A stretch of DNA of 64,000 bases from Thermoanaerobaculia bacterium (lineage in GTDB: Bacteria; Acidobacteriota; Thermoanaerobaculia; Multivoradales; J023): contig JAUIJL010000002.1 in assembly GCA_030431255.1 (NCBI GenBank), positions 186,001 to 250,000 on the forward strand, given 5' to 3'. Below, piece after piece: positions 33,603 through 43,087 of the stretch. The translations under genes were made by a program, and so were the position numbers. Below the pieces are notes generated by a model. The model searched no databases, was not told the origin of the DNA, and saw only the letters and a list, made by a program, of their open reading frames with translations. Within the stretch, counting starts at the first letter, position 1. Each line of letters begins with the position of its first letter.

Positions 33603-34196
33603 TCAAAGCAGCAATGAGCAGTGGCAAGTAAAGAGGGGGATGGGTGGGCCGCGATGCAGCGCCTCAAAGTCCAAACGGTCCTGGAGCACCGGCTCCAAAG
33701 CAGTCCCTAGGCAAAGGGTGGCGGCCGTCGTGGCAGCGGGTCGCAGCTTGAGCTTGGCAGTCCCGAACGTCGCTTCGTGATCGTGATCCGGCGTGACGTC
33801 GCCATCGTGCGAGTGACCGTGAGTCGCGGCTACCAGCAACTCCACCAGCTCCGCGTGATGGGATGCGGCGTGGTCTTGGGAATGGTCGTGCTGGTGATTG
33901 GGACGGTGGTGATCGGGGCTGTGTTGATCGGGGCTGTGTTGATCGAGACGGTGGTGAACAGGGCTGTGGTGATCGGGGCTGTGGTGACCGAGGCCGTGGT
34001 GATCGGGGCTGTGCTGACCAGGGCGGTGGTGATGATCGGCGGCGCTGGAGAGGCCGTCATCGCTTGAATGCTGGTGATCGCTCGGGCCGCGATGCTCTAT
34101 AGCCAGGTGCAACCCCACACCCACCGCGCCGGCGCTGGGTGCGAGCCAAAGGGCCAATAAGAAGGCCACGGTCAGTCGCACAGTGGTTTTGCTCAC
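33603..34196 (-). CDS. Exported His-rich protein heading the metal-efflux operon
   Basis: A 197-residue protein with a GTG start. Signal peptide VRLTVAFLLALWLAPSAGA. The mature N-terminal half is saturated with His-Asp/Pro repeats (HSPDHHGLGHHSPDHHS, QHSPDQHSPDHH), followed by 'HAELVELLVAATHGHSHDGD' and a C-terminal part with 'LTCH'-like Cys/His (FTCHC). It is the first gene of the operon His-rich / TolC / His-rich lipoprotein / adaptor / RND. A periplasmic metal reservoir or sensor is likely (inference). The repeat codons give long antisense ORFs that are artefacts. Confidence 0.8.
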   Translation of the reverse strand: MSKTTVRLTVAFLLALWLAPSAGAVGVGLHLAIEHRGPSDHQHSSDDGLSSAADHHHRPGQHSPDHHGLGHHSPDHHSPVHHRLDQHSPDQHSPDHHRPNHQHDHSQDHAASHHAELVELLVAATHGHSHDGDVTPDHDHEATFGTAKLKLRPAATTAATLCLGTALEPVLQDRLDFEALHRGPPIPLFTCHCSLLL

Positions 34197-34274
34197 GGAT
34201 TCAGGCTGTCAGATGGTCATCCACGCCGTCAAGCCTCGGGTAGGTCCGAGCGACCGAGGACCGAAGGCATGCGG

Positions 34275-36446
34275 TCACTCCTCCGCAACCGCTTCCGCCA
34301 ACAGCCCACGGGCGGTTTCCGCCGCCCTGCTTTCCGGTGCCTGGCGTTCGAGAGCCGCCAACGCGGTCTCGGCCTGCTCGCGATCGTCGAGGCAAAGGTG
34401 GGTCGCGACCACGGCCAAGTGGGCGTCGACATAGCGCGGTGCCAGGGCGACGGCACGGTGAAAGAGATCGAGGGCTTCGTCGCACCGCTCGGCGTGCAAG
34501 GTCAAGGTGCCGTAGTTGTAGAACGCCTTGGCATAGTAGGGACCGTCCTCGATGGCCCGTTGTAGCTCGAGCTCCGCCGCGTCGAGCTCTCCGGCTCGGG
34601 CGAGATCGACCGCGATATCCACCCGCGCCGGGGCGAAGCTCGGATCTACCTCGATGGCCTGGTCCAGCGCTGCTCGGGCTTCGACGGGCCGTTCGAGCAT
34701 CTTGAGCAGCGACGCGTAGAGCCACCAGCCTTTGGCCGAGGGCGAGGTCTCCAAATGTCGGCTCAGGGACTCGACCGCGCGCCCCCGATCACCACGCTCG
34801 AAACCGAGAGCGGCCATGCGAAACATCAAGTCGTCGGAGACCGTGCCTTTTTCACTCAGATGCTCTACCGCCGCCCACGCTTCCTCAAGCCGATCGCTGC
34901 CGGCGAGGGCGACGGCGTGTAGCTCGAGATAAAGGGGAGTGTCCGGCGTGCCTTCGATCAATTTTCGAGTGTGGTGCAATGCGTCGACAAAACGGCCATC
35001 GAAAATCAGATGTTTGGCGGCGCTCAGATCGTTGATATCGCCGACCCGGCTTCGGGGCGGAATGCCTCCGTCCACCAGGGATTCGGACACGGTCTCCCCT
35101 GCCGAGGAGCCGGTGTGCAGGTATCCCAAGGATTCGAGACGACGACGCACCTCTTCGTCGAGGGTCTGTACTTGGCTGGTGCCGTCGACCGCGTGGCGAG
35201 AAAGGAATTGTTCGAGAATCGAACGCATCCGCTCCATTTCTTGGGGATGCTCGTCCGCCAAATCTCGGAGCTCTCCGGGATCGGCCTCCAGGTCGTAGAG
35301 CTCGGGTCGCGGACCGTGGATATATTTCATCGGGCCATCGAAAAGCACCCGCAGCTCGCCCCAGCCGTGGGTCAGTCGGGGCGACAGATTCTCGGCGTAG
35401 CGACGACGGGACGCCGGCGCCGAGCTCGACGGCTGCCACAAGGGCACCAACGACCGGCCCTGCAGACCCTCTGGACGGTCGATGCCGAGCAGCTCCAGCA
35501 CCGTCGGCACGATGTCCACCGTGCCGACCCAATCGTCGACCACTTTGCCCGCCGGCGCCGAGCCAGCGGGTGGTCGAACGATCAGGGGCACGTGCAAAGT
35601 GGAGTTGTAGGCCAAAACGGCATGGGTCAGCTCGTTGTGGTCGCCCAACCCTTCGCCGTGATCGGCGGTCATGATCACGAGGGTACGGTCCAGCTCCCCT
35701 AGGGCCTCGAGATGCTTGAGCAGGAAGCCGAGCCGAGAATCCGCGTAGGCGATCTCGCCGTCGTAGGGCTCGTCCACATAGAGCTGGTCGTAGGGTGGCG
35801 CAGGCTCGAAGGGCTGATGGGGATCGAAATAGTGCACCCAGGCAAAGAAAGGTTGGTCCGAATCGGAGCCGGCATGCTCTGAAAGCCAAGGCAGCAGCGC
35901 CTCATTGACCTGAGCAGCCCGCCTTTCGTCGAAGAACAATCGTTCCTTGGGCACCGCTCGCCGACCCAAATGGTCCTCGAATCGACCGGTGAGGTGGTCG
36001 TCGAAGAATTCGAACCCCTGGGACAGACCGAAGCGTGAGGTCAAAGGATAGGCACCGACCGCCGCCGCGGTGGCATACCCTTCCGCGCTCAGAATCTCCG
36101 CCAGGGTGAGCTGCTCGTCGGCCAGTACGAACAAACCGTTGTCACGGACGCCGTGGGCGATCGGATATCGACCGGTGAGGATAGTCGAATGGGAAGGCGC
36201 CGTGATCGGAACCGCGGAGAGCGCGCGGGCGAAGCGCACCCCGTCGGCGGCCAAGCCGTCGAGGGCGGGGGTCTGCACCCGCTCGTTACCGTAGCAGCCG
36301 ATGCGGTCGGCCCGGGTGGTGTCGAACGTGACCAGCAGCACGTTCCATCGATCCTCCGCTCGGCGCTCGCCGGGCTTGCAACCGGCGGCGAGCAAACACA
36401 CGACGAACAGGCACGCCATCGGCGTGAAATACATGAGCCATCTCAT
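34275..36446 (-). CDS. Sulfatase-superfamily lipoprotein with TPR domain (Thr nucleophile)
   Basis: 723 residues from ATG 36446, 1 nt after the upstream stop; a TTG at 36461 is an alternative. Signal with lipobox LLAAGC. The alkaline-phosphatase fold is visible: 'NVLLVTFDTTRADRIGCYG' (metal-binding Asp), 'ITAPSHSTILTGRYP', 'WVHYFDPHQPFEP' and 'VIMTADHGEGLGDH'. The usual Cys/Ser of C/S-x-P-x-R sulfatases is replaced by Thr (TAPSH), so formylglycine formation is not expected. Phospho-transfer or hydrolysis is more plausible. The last ~250 residues are TPR-like. It is third in an operon after the LPVEL protein and the PpiC lipoprotein. The substrate is unknown. Confidence 0.85.
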   Translation of the reverse strand: MRWLMYFTPMACLFVVCLLAAGCKPGERRAEDRWNVLLVTFDTTRADRIGCYGNERVQTPALDGLAADGVRFARALSAVPITAPSHSTILTGRYPIAHGVRDNGLFVLADEQLTLAEILSAEGYATAAAVGAYPLTSRFGLSQGFEFFDDHLTGRFEDHLGRRAVPKERLFFDERRAAQVNEALLPWLSEHAGSDSDQPFFAWVHYFDPHQPFEPAPPYDQLYVDEPYDGEIAYADSRLGFLLKHLEALGELDRTLVIMTADHGEGLGDHNELTHAVLAYNSTLHVPLIVRPPAGSAPAGKVVDDWVGTVDIVPTVLELLGIDRPEGLQGRSLVPLWQPSSSAPASRRRYAENLSPRLTHGWGELRVLFDGPMKYIHGPRPELYDLEADPGELRDLADEHPQEMERMRSILEQFLSRHAVDGTSQVQTLDEEVRRRLESLGYLHTGSSAGETVSESLVDGGIPPRSRVGDINDLSAAKHLIFDGRFVDALHHTRKLIEGTPDTPLYLELHAVALAGSDRLEEAWAAVEHLSEKGTVSDDLMFRMAALGFERGDRGRAVESLSRHLETSPSAKGWWLYASLLKMLERPVEARAALDQAIEVDPSFAPARVDIAVDLARAGELDAAELELQRAIEDGPYYAKAFYNYGTLTLHAERCDEALDLFHRAVALAPRYVDAHLAVVATHLCLDDREQAETALAALERQAPESRAAETARGLLAEAVAEE

Positions 36447-36447
36447 C

Positions 36448-38298
36448 TCAAGGCCCTTCAAGCAGGGCTTCGAGGTCCTCGATGCTGACGTCCGGCCGAG
36501 GCAAACCCGTCTCGCGCAAAGAAGCCAAGGCTTCGGGGTGGATCTCGAGCTTCGAGCCGTCGCCCATCAGCTCGGTTTCGAGCTCTTCGTAAAGCTCGTG
36601 GGTATATTGATCGACGTAGGCAGCGACCACCCGTGCACGCACCTCCTCGAACGGCAAGGGCTCGGCTTGGCGCCGGGCCACTACCTCGGCCATTTCGAGC
36701 CGTTCGCCATCGCGATACGGAGGCGTCAGGGAGCCCGGCTCGAGCGGCGTGATCAAGGTCGGCAGCTTCGCAGAAATGCGATTCAAAGCGGTTACGTCGA
36801 TGAAGCCCAGATCCTCGATTCGGCCGCCGGTTTCGGCCGCCACGGCGTCGAGTGTCTCACCGGCCGCAGCCGCCTTTTCCAAGCGCACCATGGTCGCCTG
36901 CGAATCGGTACCCAGCGGGACCTCGAGCAGGCGGACCTGCCATTGAGGACGGGAGCTGAAGTCGCCGATATTGCTCTGGTAGAAAAGTCGGAGGCGCTGC
37001 TCGTCGGCTTCCGCCAAAGCGGTCAAACGCCGACGCCGTTGAAAGTGCAGGAGAGCGGCCTCCCGCCATTTGCTCATTCGGCTCGCCATCGCCTCGGTCG
37101 GAATCTGACCCGACTCCCGGCAGTGGTGGTGCAGCAGCTCCCGCCGGCGAGCTTGCTCGAGCACTTGCCACAACCCGACCTTATTCATCGGAATCGTGGG
37201 CCTCCCTTTGTGGTCCCGTTGCCGAGCCACGAACCTCCGTAGGTCCGCATAGCTCAGCTCAGTAGGGCCGATGCGAAGCACGGTCGCCTCGGAATCCCCT
37301 GCCTCGATCACGCCGTCGAGCTGCTCACGATCGAGGGCCTTGGATCCGGGGGGCATCTTGATCTCAGCCACCAGCTTTTCGACCGCCGCTCGGCTGCGCT
37401 CGGCGACCAAGATCTCGCGAAGCTTCGGTCGGGCTTCGGCGAAGCTCAGGCTGCGGGCCGGCAGCGCTTGCTCTACGTAGAAGAGGTGCATTCCGTCGTG
37501 GGTGACCACCGGCTCGCTGGGAACGCCCTCTTCCAGGTCGAAGACTACCTTCTCAAAACCGGCGGGCATCGTGCCTCGAACCACCCAGCCGACGAATCCT
37601 CGGCGATGACGTCCCTCGGACTCGGAGCGCTCCTCCGCGAGGCGGGAGAAACTCTCTCCGCGCAACACTCGAGCACGCAGCTCTTCGATTTCAGAACGTA
37701 GCTCTTGCTCGGCCCGATCCCGGGCGCGGCGTAAGAAGAGGTGATAGACCAGCCGTCGCTCAGGGGCGGAGAACTGTTCTAGTCGGCTCTCGTAGGCGGC
37801 CTTCAGCTCCGGCTCTCCGATCTTTTCGAAGTCGGGCCGAAGCTCGGCCAGACAGAGCTGAAACTCTTGCTGCTTCTCGGCTTCTCGGCGGGCCTGAGCG
37901 AAAGCGGAATCCTGCTCGAGGCCCTCGGATTCGGCTTCCGAGCGCAGCAGCGCCTCGACCACCATCTCGCGGATGAGATCGCGGTACCAGGCGTCGAGAT
38001 CGGCTCCGGGAGCGGGACGCTTGGCGGGGGGTAAAGCCAAAACCCGCGCATCGACCTCCGCCACGGTGAGTGACAGATCGCCGTAGCGCGGGTCGTTGTA
38101 GTGTGCGACGACCTCCGCCTCGGAATCCGAGGGGGAGGTCGTGGTTTCCGTCGTCGAGTCGCACGCCCCTAGGAGGACGGCGACCCCCAACGCGCTCCAA
38201 GCGAAAGTGAGTCGGGCTTTGCCCGAATGGGAAAACAAGAAAGAGGCGTCCTGAGTGGGGCGGCGCGCTAAAGGCTGGAGTCGTCCGCCGAAGGTCAC
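36448..38298 (-). CDS. SurA/PpiC-type peptidyl-prolyl isomerase lipoprotein
   Basis: A 616-residue protein. The start overlaps the previous gene's stop (ATGA). Hydrophobic segment then lipobox LGAC (SALGVAVLLGAC). SurA-like N-terminal helices are followed by a PpiC domain with 'RLVYHLFLRRARDRAEQELRSEIEELRARVLRGESFSRLAEERSESEG' and 'GFVGWVVRGTMPAGFEKVVFDLEEGVPSEPVVTHDGMHLFYV'. A second, weaker parvulin-like half follows (~430-580: 'QWQVRLLEVPLGTDSQATMVRLEKAAAAGETLDAVAAETGG'). Periplasmic folding factor; the tight coupling suggests it serves the neighbouring exported proteins (inference). Confidence 0.87.
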   Translation of the reverse strand: MTFGGRLQPLARRPTQDASFLFSHSGKARLTFAWSALGVAVLLGACDSTTETTTSPSDSEAEVVAHYNDPRYGDLSLTVAEVDARVLALPPAKRPAPGADLDAWYRDLIREMVVEALLRSEAESEGLEQDSAFAQARREAEKQQEFQLCLAELRPDFEKIGEPELKAAYESRLEQFSAPERRLVYHLFLRRARDRAEQELRSEIEELRARVLRGESFSRLAEERSESEGRHRRGFVGWVVRGTMPAGFEKVVFDLEEGVPSEPVVTHDGMHLFYVEQALPARSLSFAEARPKLREILVAERSRAAVEKLVAEIKMPPGSKALDREQLDGVIEAGDSEATVLRIGPTELSYADLRRFVARQRDHKGRPTIPMNKVGLWQVLEQARRRELLHHHCRESGQIPTEAMASRMSKWREAALLHFQRRRRLTALAEADEQRLRLFYQSNIGDFSSRPQWQVRLLEVPLGTDSQATMVRLEKAAAAGETLDAVAAETGGRIEDLGFIDVTALNRISAKLPTLITPLEPGSLTPPYRDGERLEMAEVVARRQAEPLPFEEVRARVVAAYVDQYTHELYEELETELMGDGSKLEIHPEALASLRETGLPRPDVSIEDLEALLEGP

Positions 38299-39173
38299 TC
38301 GGCGTCGAACGAGATCAGCTCAACCGGCAAGATATTGCCAGTGGTACGAATGAGGGCGTTCCGAGTGCCACCGAAGTCGAACGTGCTGGTGATGTTGGGT
38401 CCCATGCCGCCGGTGTATCCGACTACGCCATGGAAGCCCTGGCCGTTGGCGGATCCGGTATCGAAGACCGGAACGTAGCTGTTGTTGAAGTCGCCGAAAA
38501 GAACGAAGAAGCTGCTACCGGTGTAGTTGGCGGCGATACCGGTGAAGGTCACGGTATCGACCGTTCCGGTCGCGGCGGTGAAGCTGCTGAAGATGGCGAA
38601 GGCGCCGCCCATGGTCGTTTGTGGTCCCAACAGCACGAAACCGGCGCTGTTGGTCGTTTGGGCGGGCCCCGGGGCGACTACTGCTTGAACGGTGTCGACG
38701 GTCCCGGAAGCGGTCACTTGAACGCCACCGGTATGGGTGTTGAAACGATTGCCGATGATCGCGCCGCCGCCGAAGGTGGTGGTGCCGGTGCCGTCGTCGT
38801 ATTGGATCGTGCCCGGAGCCAGCTTGCTGGGTTTGCCTTGGTCGTATTCGACCGCCTTGCCGGCTCCTTGTTCAGCCGCGGGTCGGGAAGCTTTGTTTGC
38901 GGCAAGACCTCGATAGGCCGTCCGTTCGGCTTTTTTCTCAAGGGCTTCCGCCCGCTTGAGCTGGAACCAAAGACCTCGGCGCTGATCTGGGGTCAGCTTC
39001 TTCAGCTCAGCACGCCGTTGATCGGGGGTCATGGCTCGCAATGCTTCGATCCGACTGTCGGTCGAATCGCCCGCCCTCACCTCAGCCTCGGAGCTTGGAG
39101 AATCGGCGAGCAGCGAGAAGGCGGTGCAGGCCAGAAAGGTCCCGAGGACGAGGGAAATCAGCTTTTTGCTCAT
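38295..39173 (-). CDS. Secreted protein ending in an LPVEL-type motif
   Basis: A 292-residue protein with signal peptide MSKKLISLVLGTFLACTAFSLL. Residues ~35-95 form a charged helical part (ALRAMTPDQRRAELKKLTPDQRRGLWFQL). The rest is Gly/Thr/Asn-rich beta sequence (YDDGTGTTTFGGGAIIGNRFNTHTGG, 'TMGGAFAIFSSFTAATGTVDTVTFTG'). The last residues are NILPVELISFDAE. LPVELxSF normally precedes an FN3-like C-terminal module in surface proteins; here the protein stops at that point. It is first in the leftward operon. Function unknown. Confidence 0.78.
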   Translation of the reverse strand: MSKKLISLVLGTFLACTAFSLLADSPSSEAEVRAGDSTDSRIEALRAMTPDQRRAELKKLTPDQRRGLWFQLKRAEALEKKAERTAYRGLAANKASRPAAEQGAGKAVEYDQGKPSKLAPGTIQYDDGTGTTTFGGGAIIGNRFNTHTGGVQVTASGTVDTVQAVVAPGPAQTTNSAGFVLLGPQTTMGGAFAIFSSFTAATGTVDTVTFTGIAANYTGSSFFVLFGDFNNSYVPVFDTGSANGQGFHGVVGYTGGMGPNITSTFDFGGTRNALIRTTGNILPVELISFDAE

Positions 39174-39389
39174 GAGGTGGTTCCTATTCCGATCAAAGCA
39201 CGGGAAGCGCTCTCTATTGAGCTATCCCTCTATCTTTCTCAACGTTCCGAACAGTCAATGTCGGCTTCGCTTCAGGGCAATCGTTTGCACAGGCCTCAAG
39301 TCTCGCGAAGATCGAGCCGCTCGTCAAGTCCCAAAATCGTCTCTGATGAAGCCGAGGCGGCATCCCTACCCTGGGCTAGAATCCTCGCG

Positions 39390-41189
39390 ATGAGAAACAG
39401 AGGATTTAGCGGTGCCACAAGGCACTCCTCCATGGACGAAGGACCTTTTGAGGGATACCGGAAGGCAATATGGCTGGCACTGCTGGCGGTCACCTTGTGG
39501 TCGACCACGGGCTGCGAGAGCCCGCCCGACGCCTCACGACCGGCGAAGAAAGCGGGCCTTGAGGTGATCTCGCCGCCCGAGGACCTACCACAGCTCGACG
39601 TCGCCGTGCGCGAGCAATTTCAAGCCTTATGGCAGGCATTGGAAAGCTCCCGCGACTCCGAGGTCAAAGCACGCGCCGACGCATGGGGCGCCCTCGGACG
39701 ATGGTTCGACGTCTACCACTACGCCGAGAGCGCCGTCCTCTGCTACCGAAACGCCCACCGGCTGGCTCCCGATGAGCCGCGTTGGCCCTATCATTTGGGC
39801 GTCTTGGCGGCTGCCTCCGGCGATTTCGAGGACGCTGAAAAATATCTGACGAACGCTGTCTCCTCAGCCCCTGACGAGCCCACACCGAAGGTCCGCCTAG
39901 GGGATCTCGCCCTTGAGCAAGGAGACCTCTACAGGGCCGAAAAGCTCTATGCATCGGTGCTCGAGGAGCTGCCGCAGAATCCGGGTGGCCTGCTCGGCAT
40001 CGGCCGGGTGGCGTTGGCACGGGGTGACGGCCGGGGGGCGATCGAGCCCCTGAGTCGCCTCGTGAAGCTGCAACCCGAGGCGACCCAAGCCCGCTATTCG
40101 CTGGCATTGGCTCTGCGCGCGGTGGGCGACACCGCCCGGGCCGACGAGCATTTGGCCGCAGTGCCCGCCGACAATCTCGACCAAATCACTCTCGACCTCG
40201 GCTCGCCCTGGGATCTGGAGCTGAATCGCTTCGATCGGGGTGCCCGAACCCTCACCCGCCGAGGAATTCGCGCCTTCCGGCGCGGCGAGCACGGTCAGGC
40301 CGCGGTGTTGCTCGGAGCCGCGGTGGCCGCCGAGCCCGAAGGCGCCGAGAAACGGGTCAACTACGCCCTCGCCCTGCGACGGACGGGCCATCTCCGGCAA
40401 GCCCGTGAGGAGCTGCAGGCCGCCATCCGCTTGGCGGAGCCAGGCTCCGAGATGCTGTTTAAGGCCCATTTCGAGATGGGGAGATTGCTTTCTTCCCAAC
40501 AGACGCGAGCCGCCATCGAGCATCTGAATATCGCCCTCGAGCTCGACCGGCGGTCCGTCCCGGCGCGCCTCGAGCTGGGTCGGATCTACCAATTGCTCGA
40601 TCGCCCCGAGGACGCCCTGTCCCAATATGCCGCTGTGCGAGACGGTGAGCAGCCGCGTCCGGAGGTCTCGTTCTGGCACGCCGCCATGCTGACGGCCTTG
40701 GGTCGCTACGCGGACGCGATACGGGCGCTCGAAGAAGATTCGAATCGCCTGGGCGATGCGAGGGCGCCGGCTCTATTGCTCGCTCGTCTGCTGAGCGCCG
40801 CTCCCGACGAGAGGCTTCGCGACGTCCAACGAGCCCGTCGGCTGTTGCCGGGCTCGACCCGAGGCGAGACGACCGGCGACCAAGCCGATGCGAACGTCTC
40901 CGAAGAAACAGTCGCCGAAGCAACGGATGTGCTCTTCGCCGAGACCGCCGCCATGGTCGCCGCAGCCGAAGGCAATTTCGATAGGGCGATCACCTGGCAG
41001 CGGGCCGCCGTCAGCGCCCTCGGAGCCGGCGGCCCCCGGAGCCGTGCCGCCGCCCACATTGCCCGTCGAAGACAAGCCCTCTACGAAAGCCGACAAGCCT
41101 TTCCCGCACCCTGGGTTGTCGACGAGCGCCTCGTTCGTTTGCCCGTGGTCCCGCCTTCGGCGCAAGCCCCCTCAGAGGTGACACCATGA
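39390..41189 (+). CDS. TPR-repeat lipoprotein
   Basis: 599 residues from ATG 39390; ATG 39432 (MDEGPFEGYRK) is also possible, and the long upstream extension is antisense to the LPVEL gene. Signal AIWLALLAVTLWSTTGC, lipid Cys. Repeated TPR motifs: 'PRWPYHLGVLAAASGDFEDAEKYLTNAVSSAPDEP', 'GDLALEQGDLYRAEKLYASVLEELPQNPGGLLGIGRVALARGDG', 'RLELGRIYQLLDRPEDALSQYAAVRDGEQPRP'. It ends in a 4-nt overlap with the CRTAC1 gene. Likely a periplasmic or outer-membrane scaffold for the co-expressed proteins (inference). Confidence 0.85.
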   Translation: MRNRGFSGATRHSSMDEGPFEGYRKAIWLALLAVTLWSTTGCESPPDASRPAKKAGLEVISPPEDLPQLDVAVREQFQALWQALESSRDSEVKARADAWGALGRWFDVYHYAESAVLCYRNAHRLAPDEPRWPYHLGVLAAASGDFEDAEKYLTNAVSSAPDEPTPKVRLGDLALEQGDLYRAEKLYASVLEELPQNPGGLLGIGRVALARGDGRGAIEPLSRLVKLQPEATQARYSLALALRAVGDTARADEHLAAVPADNLDQITLDLGSPWDLELNRFDRGARTLTRRGIRAFRRGEHGQAAVLLGAAVAAEPEGAEKRVNYALALRRTGHLRQAREELQAAIRLAEPGSEMLFKAHFEMGRLLSSQQTRAAIEHLNIALELDRRSVPARLELGRIYQLLDRPEDALSQYAAVRDGEQPRPEVSFWHAAMLTALGRYADAIRALEEDSNRLGDARAPALLLARLLSAAPDERLRDVQRARRLLPGSTRGETTGDQADANVSEETVAEATDVLFAETAAMVAAAEGNFDRAITWQRAAVSALGAGGPRSRAAAHIARRRQALYESRQAFPAPWVVDERLVRLPVVPPSAQAPSEVTP

Positions 41190-43087
41190 GCAACACCGAC
41201 CAGACCCCATCGAAAACGAGACCGTTGCTCGCCCCTCTCCTCTTGCTGCTCGCGGCCTGCGGGGTGTGGACGTCGGCGTGTGCTCCTGCGGAACGCTCGA
41301 GGCCCGACGAGCCCATCGAGCCACCTCCGAAAGCAGTGCCCGTCGTCCCTCCGGCCCAGCGCTTTCTCGACGTGAGCGCGGAGGTAGGCCTCGACTTCGT
41401 GCACGACAACGGCATGAGCGGCGAGCGGTATTTCGTCGAGCCGGTGGGCTCCGGCGGCGCCATGGTGGACTTGGACGACGACGGCGATCTCGATCTGGTG
41501 CTGATCCAAGGACGTCCGTTGTCCCCTAGCTCCGAGGCTGGATCCGAGTCCGAGGAAGTCGTTCGCGGCAGCCGCATCTATCGCAACGATCTCGAGCCGG
41601 ACGGCCACGGACGCCTGCGCCCCAAGCTCATCGACATCACCGAGCAGAGCGGCTTTCGCGCCGACGGATACGGCATGGGCATCGCCACCGGCGACTTCGA
41701 CAACGACGGCCGGATCGACCTCTATGTGACGAATTTCGGCCCCAACCAGCTGTGGCGCAACGTCTCGGGCGATGGGCGAATCGCGCTCGAAAACGTGACC
41801 GCCGATGCCGGAAACGGCGTCGACGACGCCCGCTGGTCGACGAGCGCGGCCTTCACCGACTTCGACGGCGACGGCTTTCTCGATTTGGTGGTGATCAACT
41901 ACGTCGACTTTCGGCTCGAAACCCATCGCCCTTGCCGCTCCGCCGGTGGGCGCCCCGACTACTGCGGCCCGCAATCCTACGACGGTGAGCCGGACCGTCT
42001 GCTATGGAATCGCGGCGACGGCACGTTCGTGGATATCACCGGTATCGCCGGGCTGCTCGACGAGCCGTCGAGCGGCTTGGGAGTCACCGCCGCCGACTTC
42101 GACGACGACGGCCGGATGGACCTCTATGTGGCCAACGACCTGCGCCGCAATTTCTTGTGGCAGAACCTCGGCCCCGGTGCCGACGGCCCGCCCCGCTTCG
42201 AGAACGTCGCCCTCGAGCGGGGTGCTGCGGTGTCGATGCTCGGCCGAGCCCAGGCGTCCATGGGAGTGGTGGCCGGCGACCTCGACAGCGACGGCGACGA
42301 AGACCTTTTCATGACCCACTTGAGCGCCGACACCAACACCCTCTACGCCAACGACGGCCGTGGTTTCTTTATCGATCGCTCTACCGGCAGCGGCCTCGGG
42401 CCGGCGAGCCTGGAGGCCACCGGTTTCGGCGTCGCCTTGGTCGACATCGAGCTCGACGGTCGACTCGACGTGGTGGTCGCCAACGGTGCCGTCAAGGTGA
42501 TCGAATCCCTGGCCAAAGCCGGTGATCCCTATCCCCTGAAACAACCGAACCAGCTTTTTCACAACCGCGGACAGGGCAATTTCGTTGAGCTCGGAGCGGC
42601 CGCCGGCGAAGCCTTCGGGCGGCTGGAGGTGAGCCGCGGGATCGCTGTCGGCGACGTGGACAACGACGGGCGGCTCGACCTCCTGCTGACCAACAATCAT
42701 GGTCCGGCCCGTCTGCTTTTGGCCGCGCCGTTCGACAACGACGGTGCTTGGATCGGCCTGCGATTGCTGACTGCCGAGAGGGGGCGCGACGCCCTGGGAG
42801 CTCGGGTCGACATCGTGCTTCGAAACGGCACGGTGTTGCGTCGCCGGGTCGCCACCGACGGCGGTTATTTGTCGGCCGGTGACCCACGGCTGGCGGTCGG
42901 CTTAGGCCACGATCCGGAGATCGCCGAGGTGCGCGTCCGATGGCCGGGGGGAGGCGAAGAAATCTTCACCAACCTCGCTCCCGGCAGCTACCATAACCTG
43001 GTCGCCGGCCAAGGTCGGTCGGCAGCCTCCGCACCCTACGATTCCACGGCCGAGCCCACAGCCGGCTCCACGAGATCCCCGGAATGA
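41186..43087 (+). CDS. CRTAC1-family beta-propeller protein (FG-GAP/VCBS + ASPIC/UnbV)
   Basis: A 633-residue protein. Signal with lipobox-like LLAACG. FG-GAP Ca-binding repeats: 'GGAMVDLDDDGDLDLVLIQG', 'GIATGDFDNDGRIDLYVTNFG', 'FTDFDGDGFLDLVVINY', 'AADFDDDGRMDLYVAND', 'AGDLDSDGDEDLFM', 'VGDVDNDGRLDLLLTNN'. The C-terminal ASPIC/UnbV domain is 'GLRLLTAERGRDALGARVDIVL' to 'EVRVRWPGGGEEIFTNLAPGSYH'. A secreted seven-bladed propeller is expected. It is coupled by ATGA overlaps to the TPR lipoprotein upstream and the PPIase downstream. Molecular role unknown in this family. Confidence 0.92.
   Translation: MSNTDQTPSKTRPLLAPLLLLLAACGVWTSACAPAERSRPDEPIEPPPKAVPVVPPAQRFLDVSAEVGLDFVHDNGMSGERYFVEPVGSGGAMVDLDDDGDLDLVLIQGRPLSPSSEAGSESEEVVRGSRIYRNDLEPDGHGRLRPKLIDITEQSGFRADGYGMGIATGDFDNDGRIDLYVTNFGPNQLWRNVSGDGRIALENVTADAGNGVDDARWSTSAAFTDFDGDGFLDLVVINYVDFRLETHRPCRSAGGRPDYCGPQSYDGEPDRLLWNRGDGTFVDITGIAGLLDEPSSGLGVTAADFDDDGRMDLYVANDLRRNFLWQNLGPGADGPPRFENVALERGAAVSMLGRAQASMGVVAGDLDSDGDEDLFMTHLSADTNTLYANDGRGFFIDRSTGSGLGPASLEATGFGVALVDIELDGRLDVVVANGAVKVIESLAKAGDPYPLKQPNQLFHNRGQGNFVELGAAAGEAFGRLEVSRGIAVGDVDNDGRLDLLLTNNHGPARLLLAAPFDNDGAWIGLRLLTAERGRDALGARVDIVLRNGTVLRRRVATDGGYLSAGDPRLAVGLGHDPEIAEVRVRWPGGGEEIFTNLAPGSYHNLVAGQGRSAASAPYDSTAEPTAGSTRSPE

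Noticed and set aside
31900-34060. Short-period repeats that could be mistaken for a CRISPR or satellite array.
   Set aside because: They are codon repeats of the two His-rich proteins, with no spacers and no cas genes nearby.
33777-34067. A + strand ORF of Val/Ile/Gly repeats.
   Set aside because: Antisense of the His-Asp repeats of the exported His-rich protein.
38430-39389. A 320-codon N-terminal extension of the TPR lipoprotein.
   Set aside because: Runs antisense through the LPVEL protein gene; signal peptide and lipobox support starts at 39390 or 39432.
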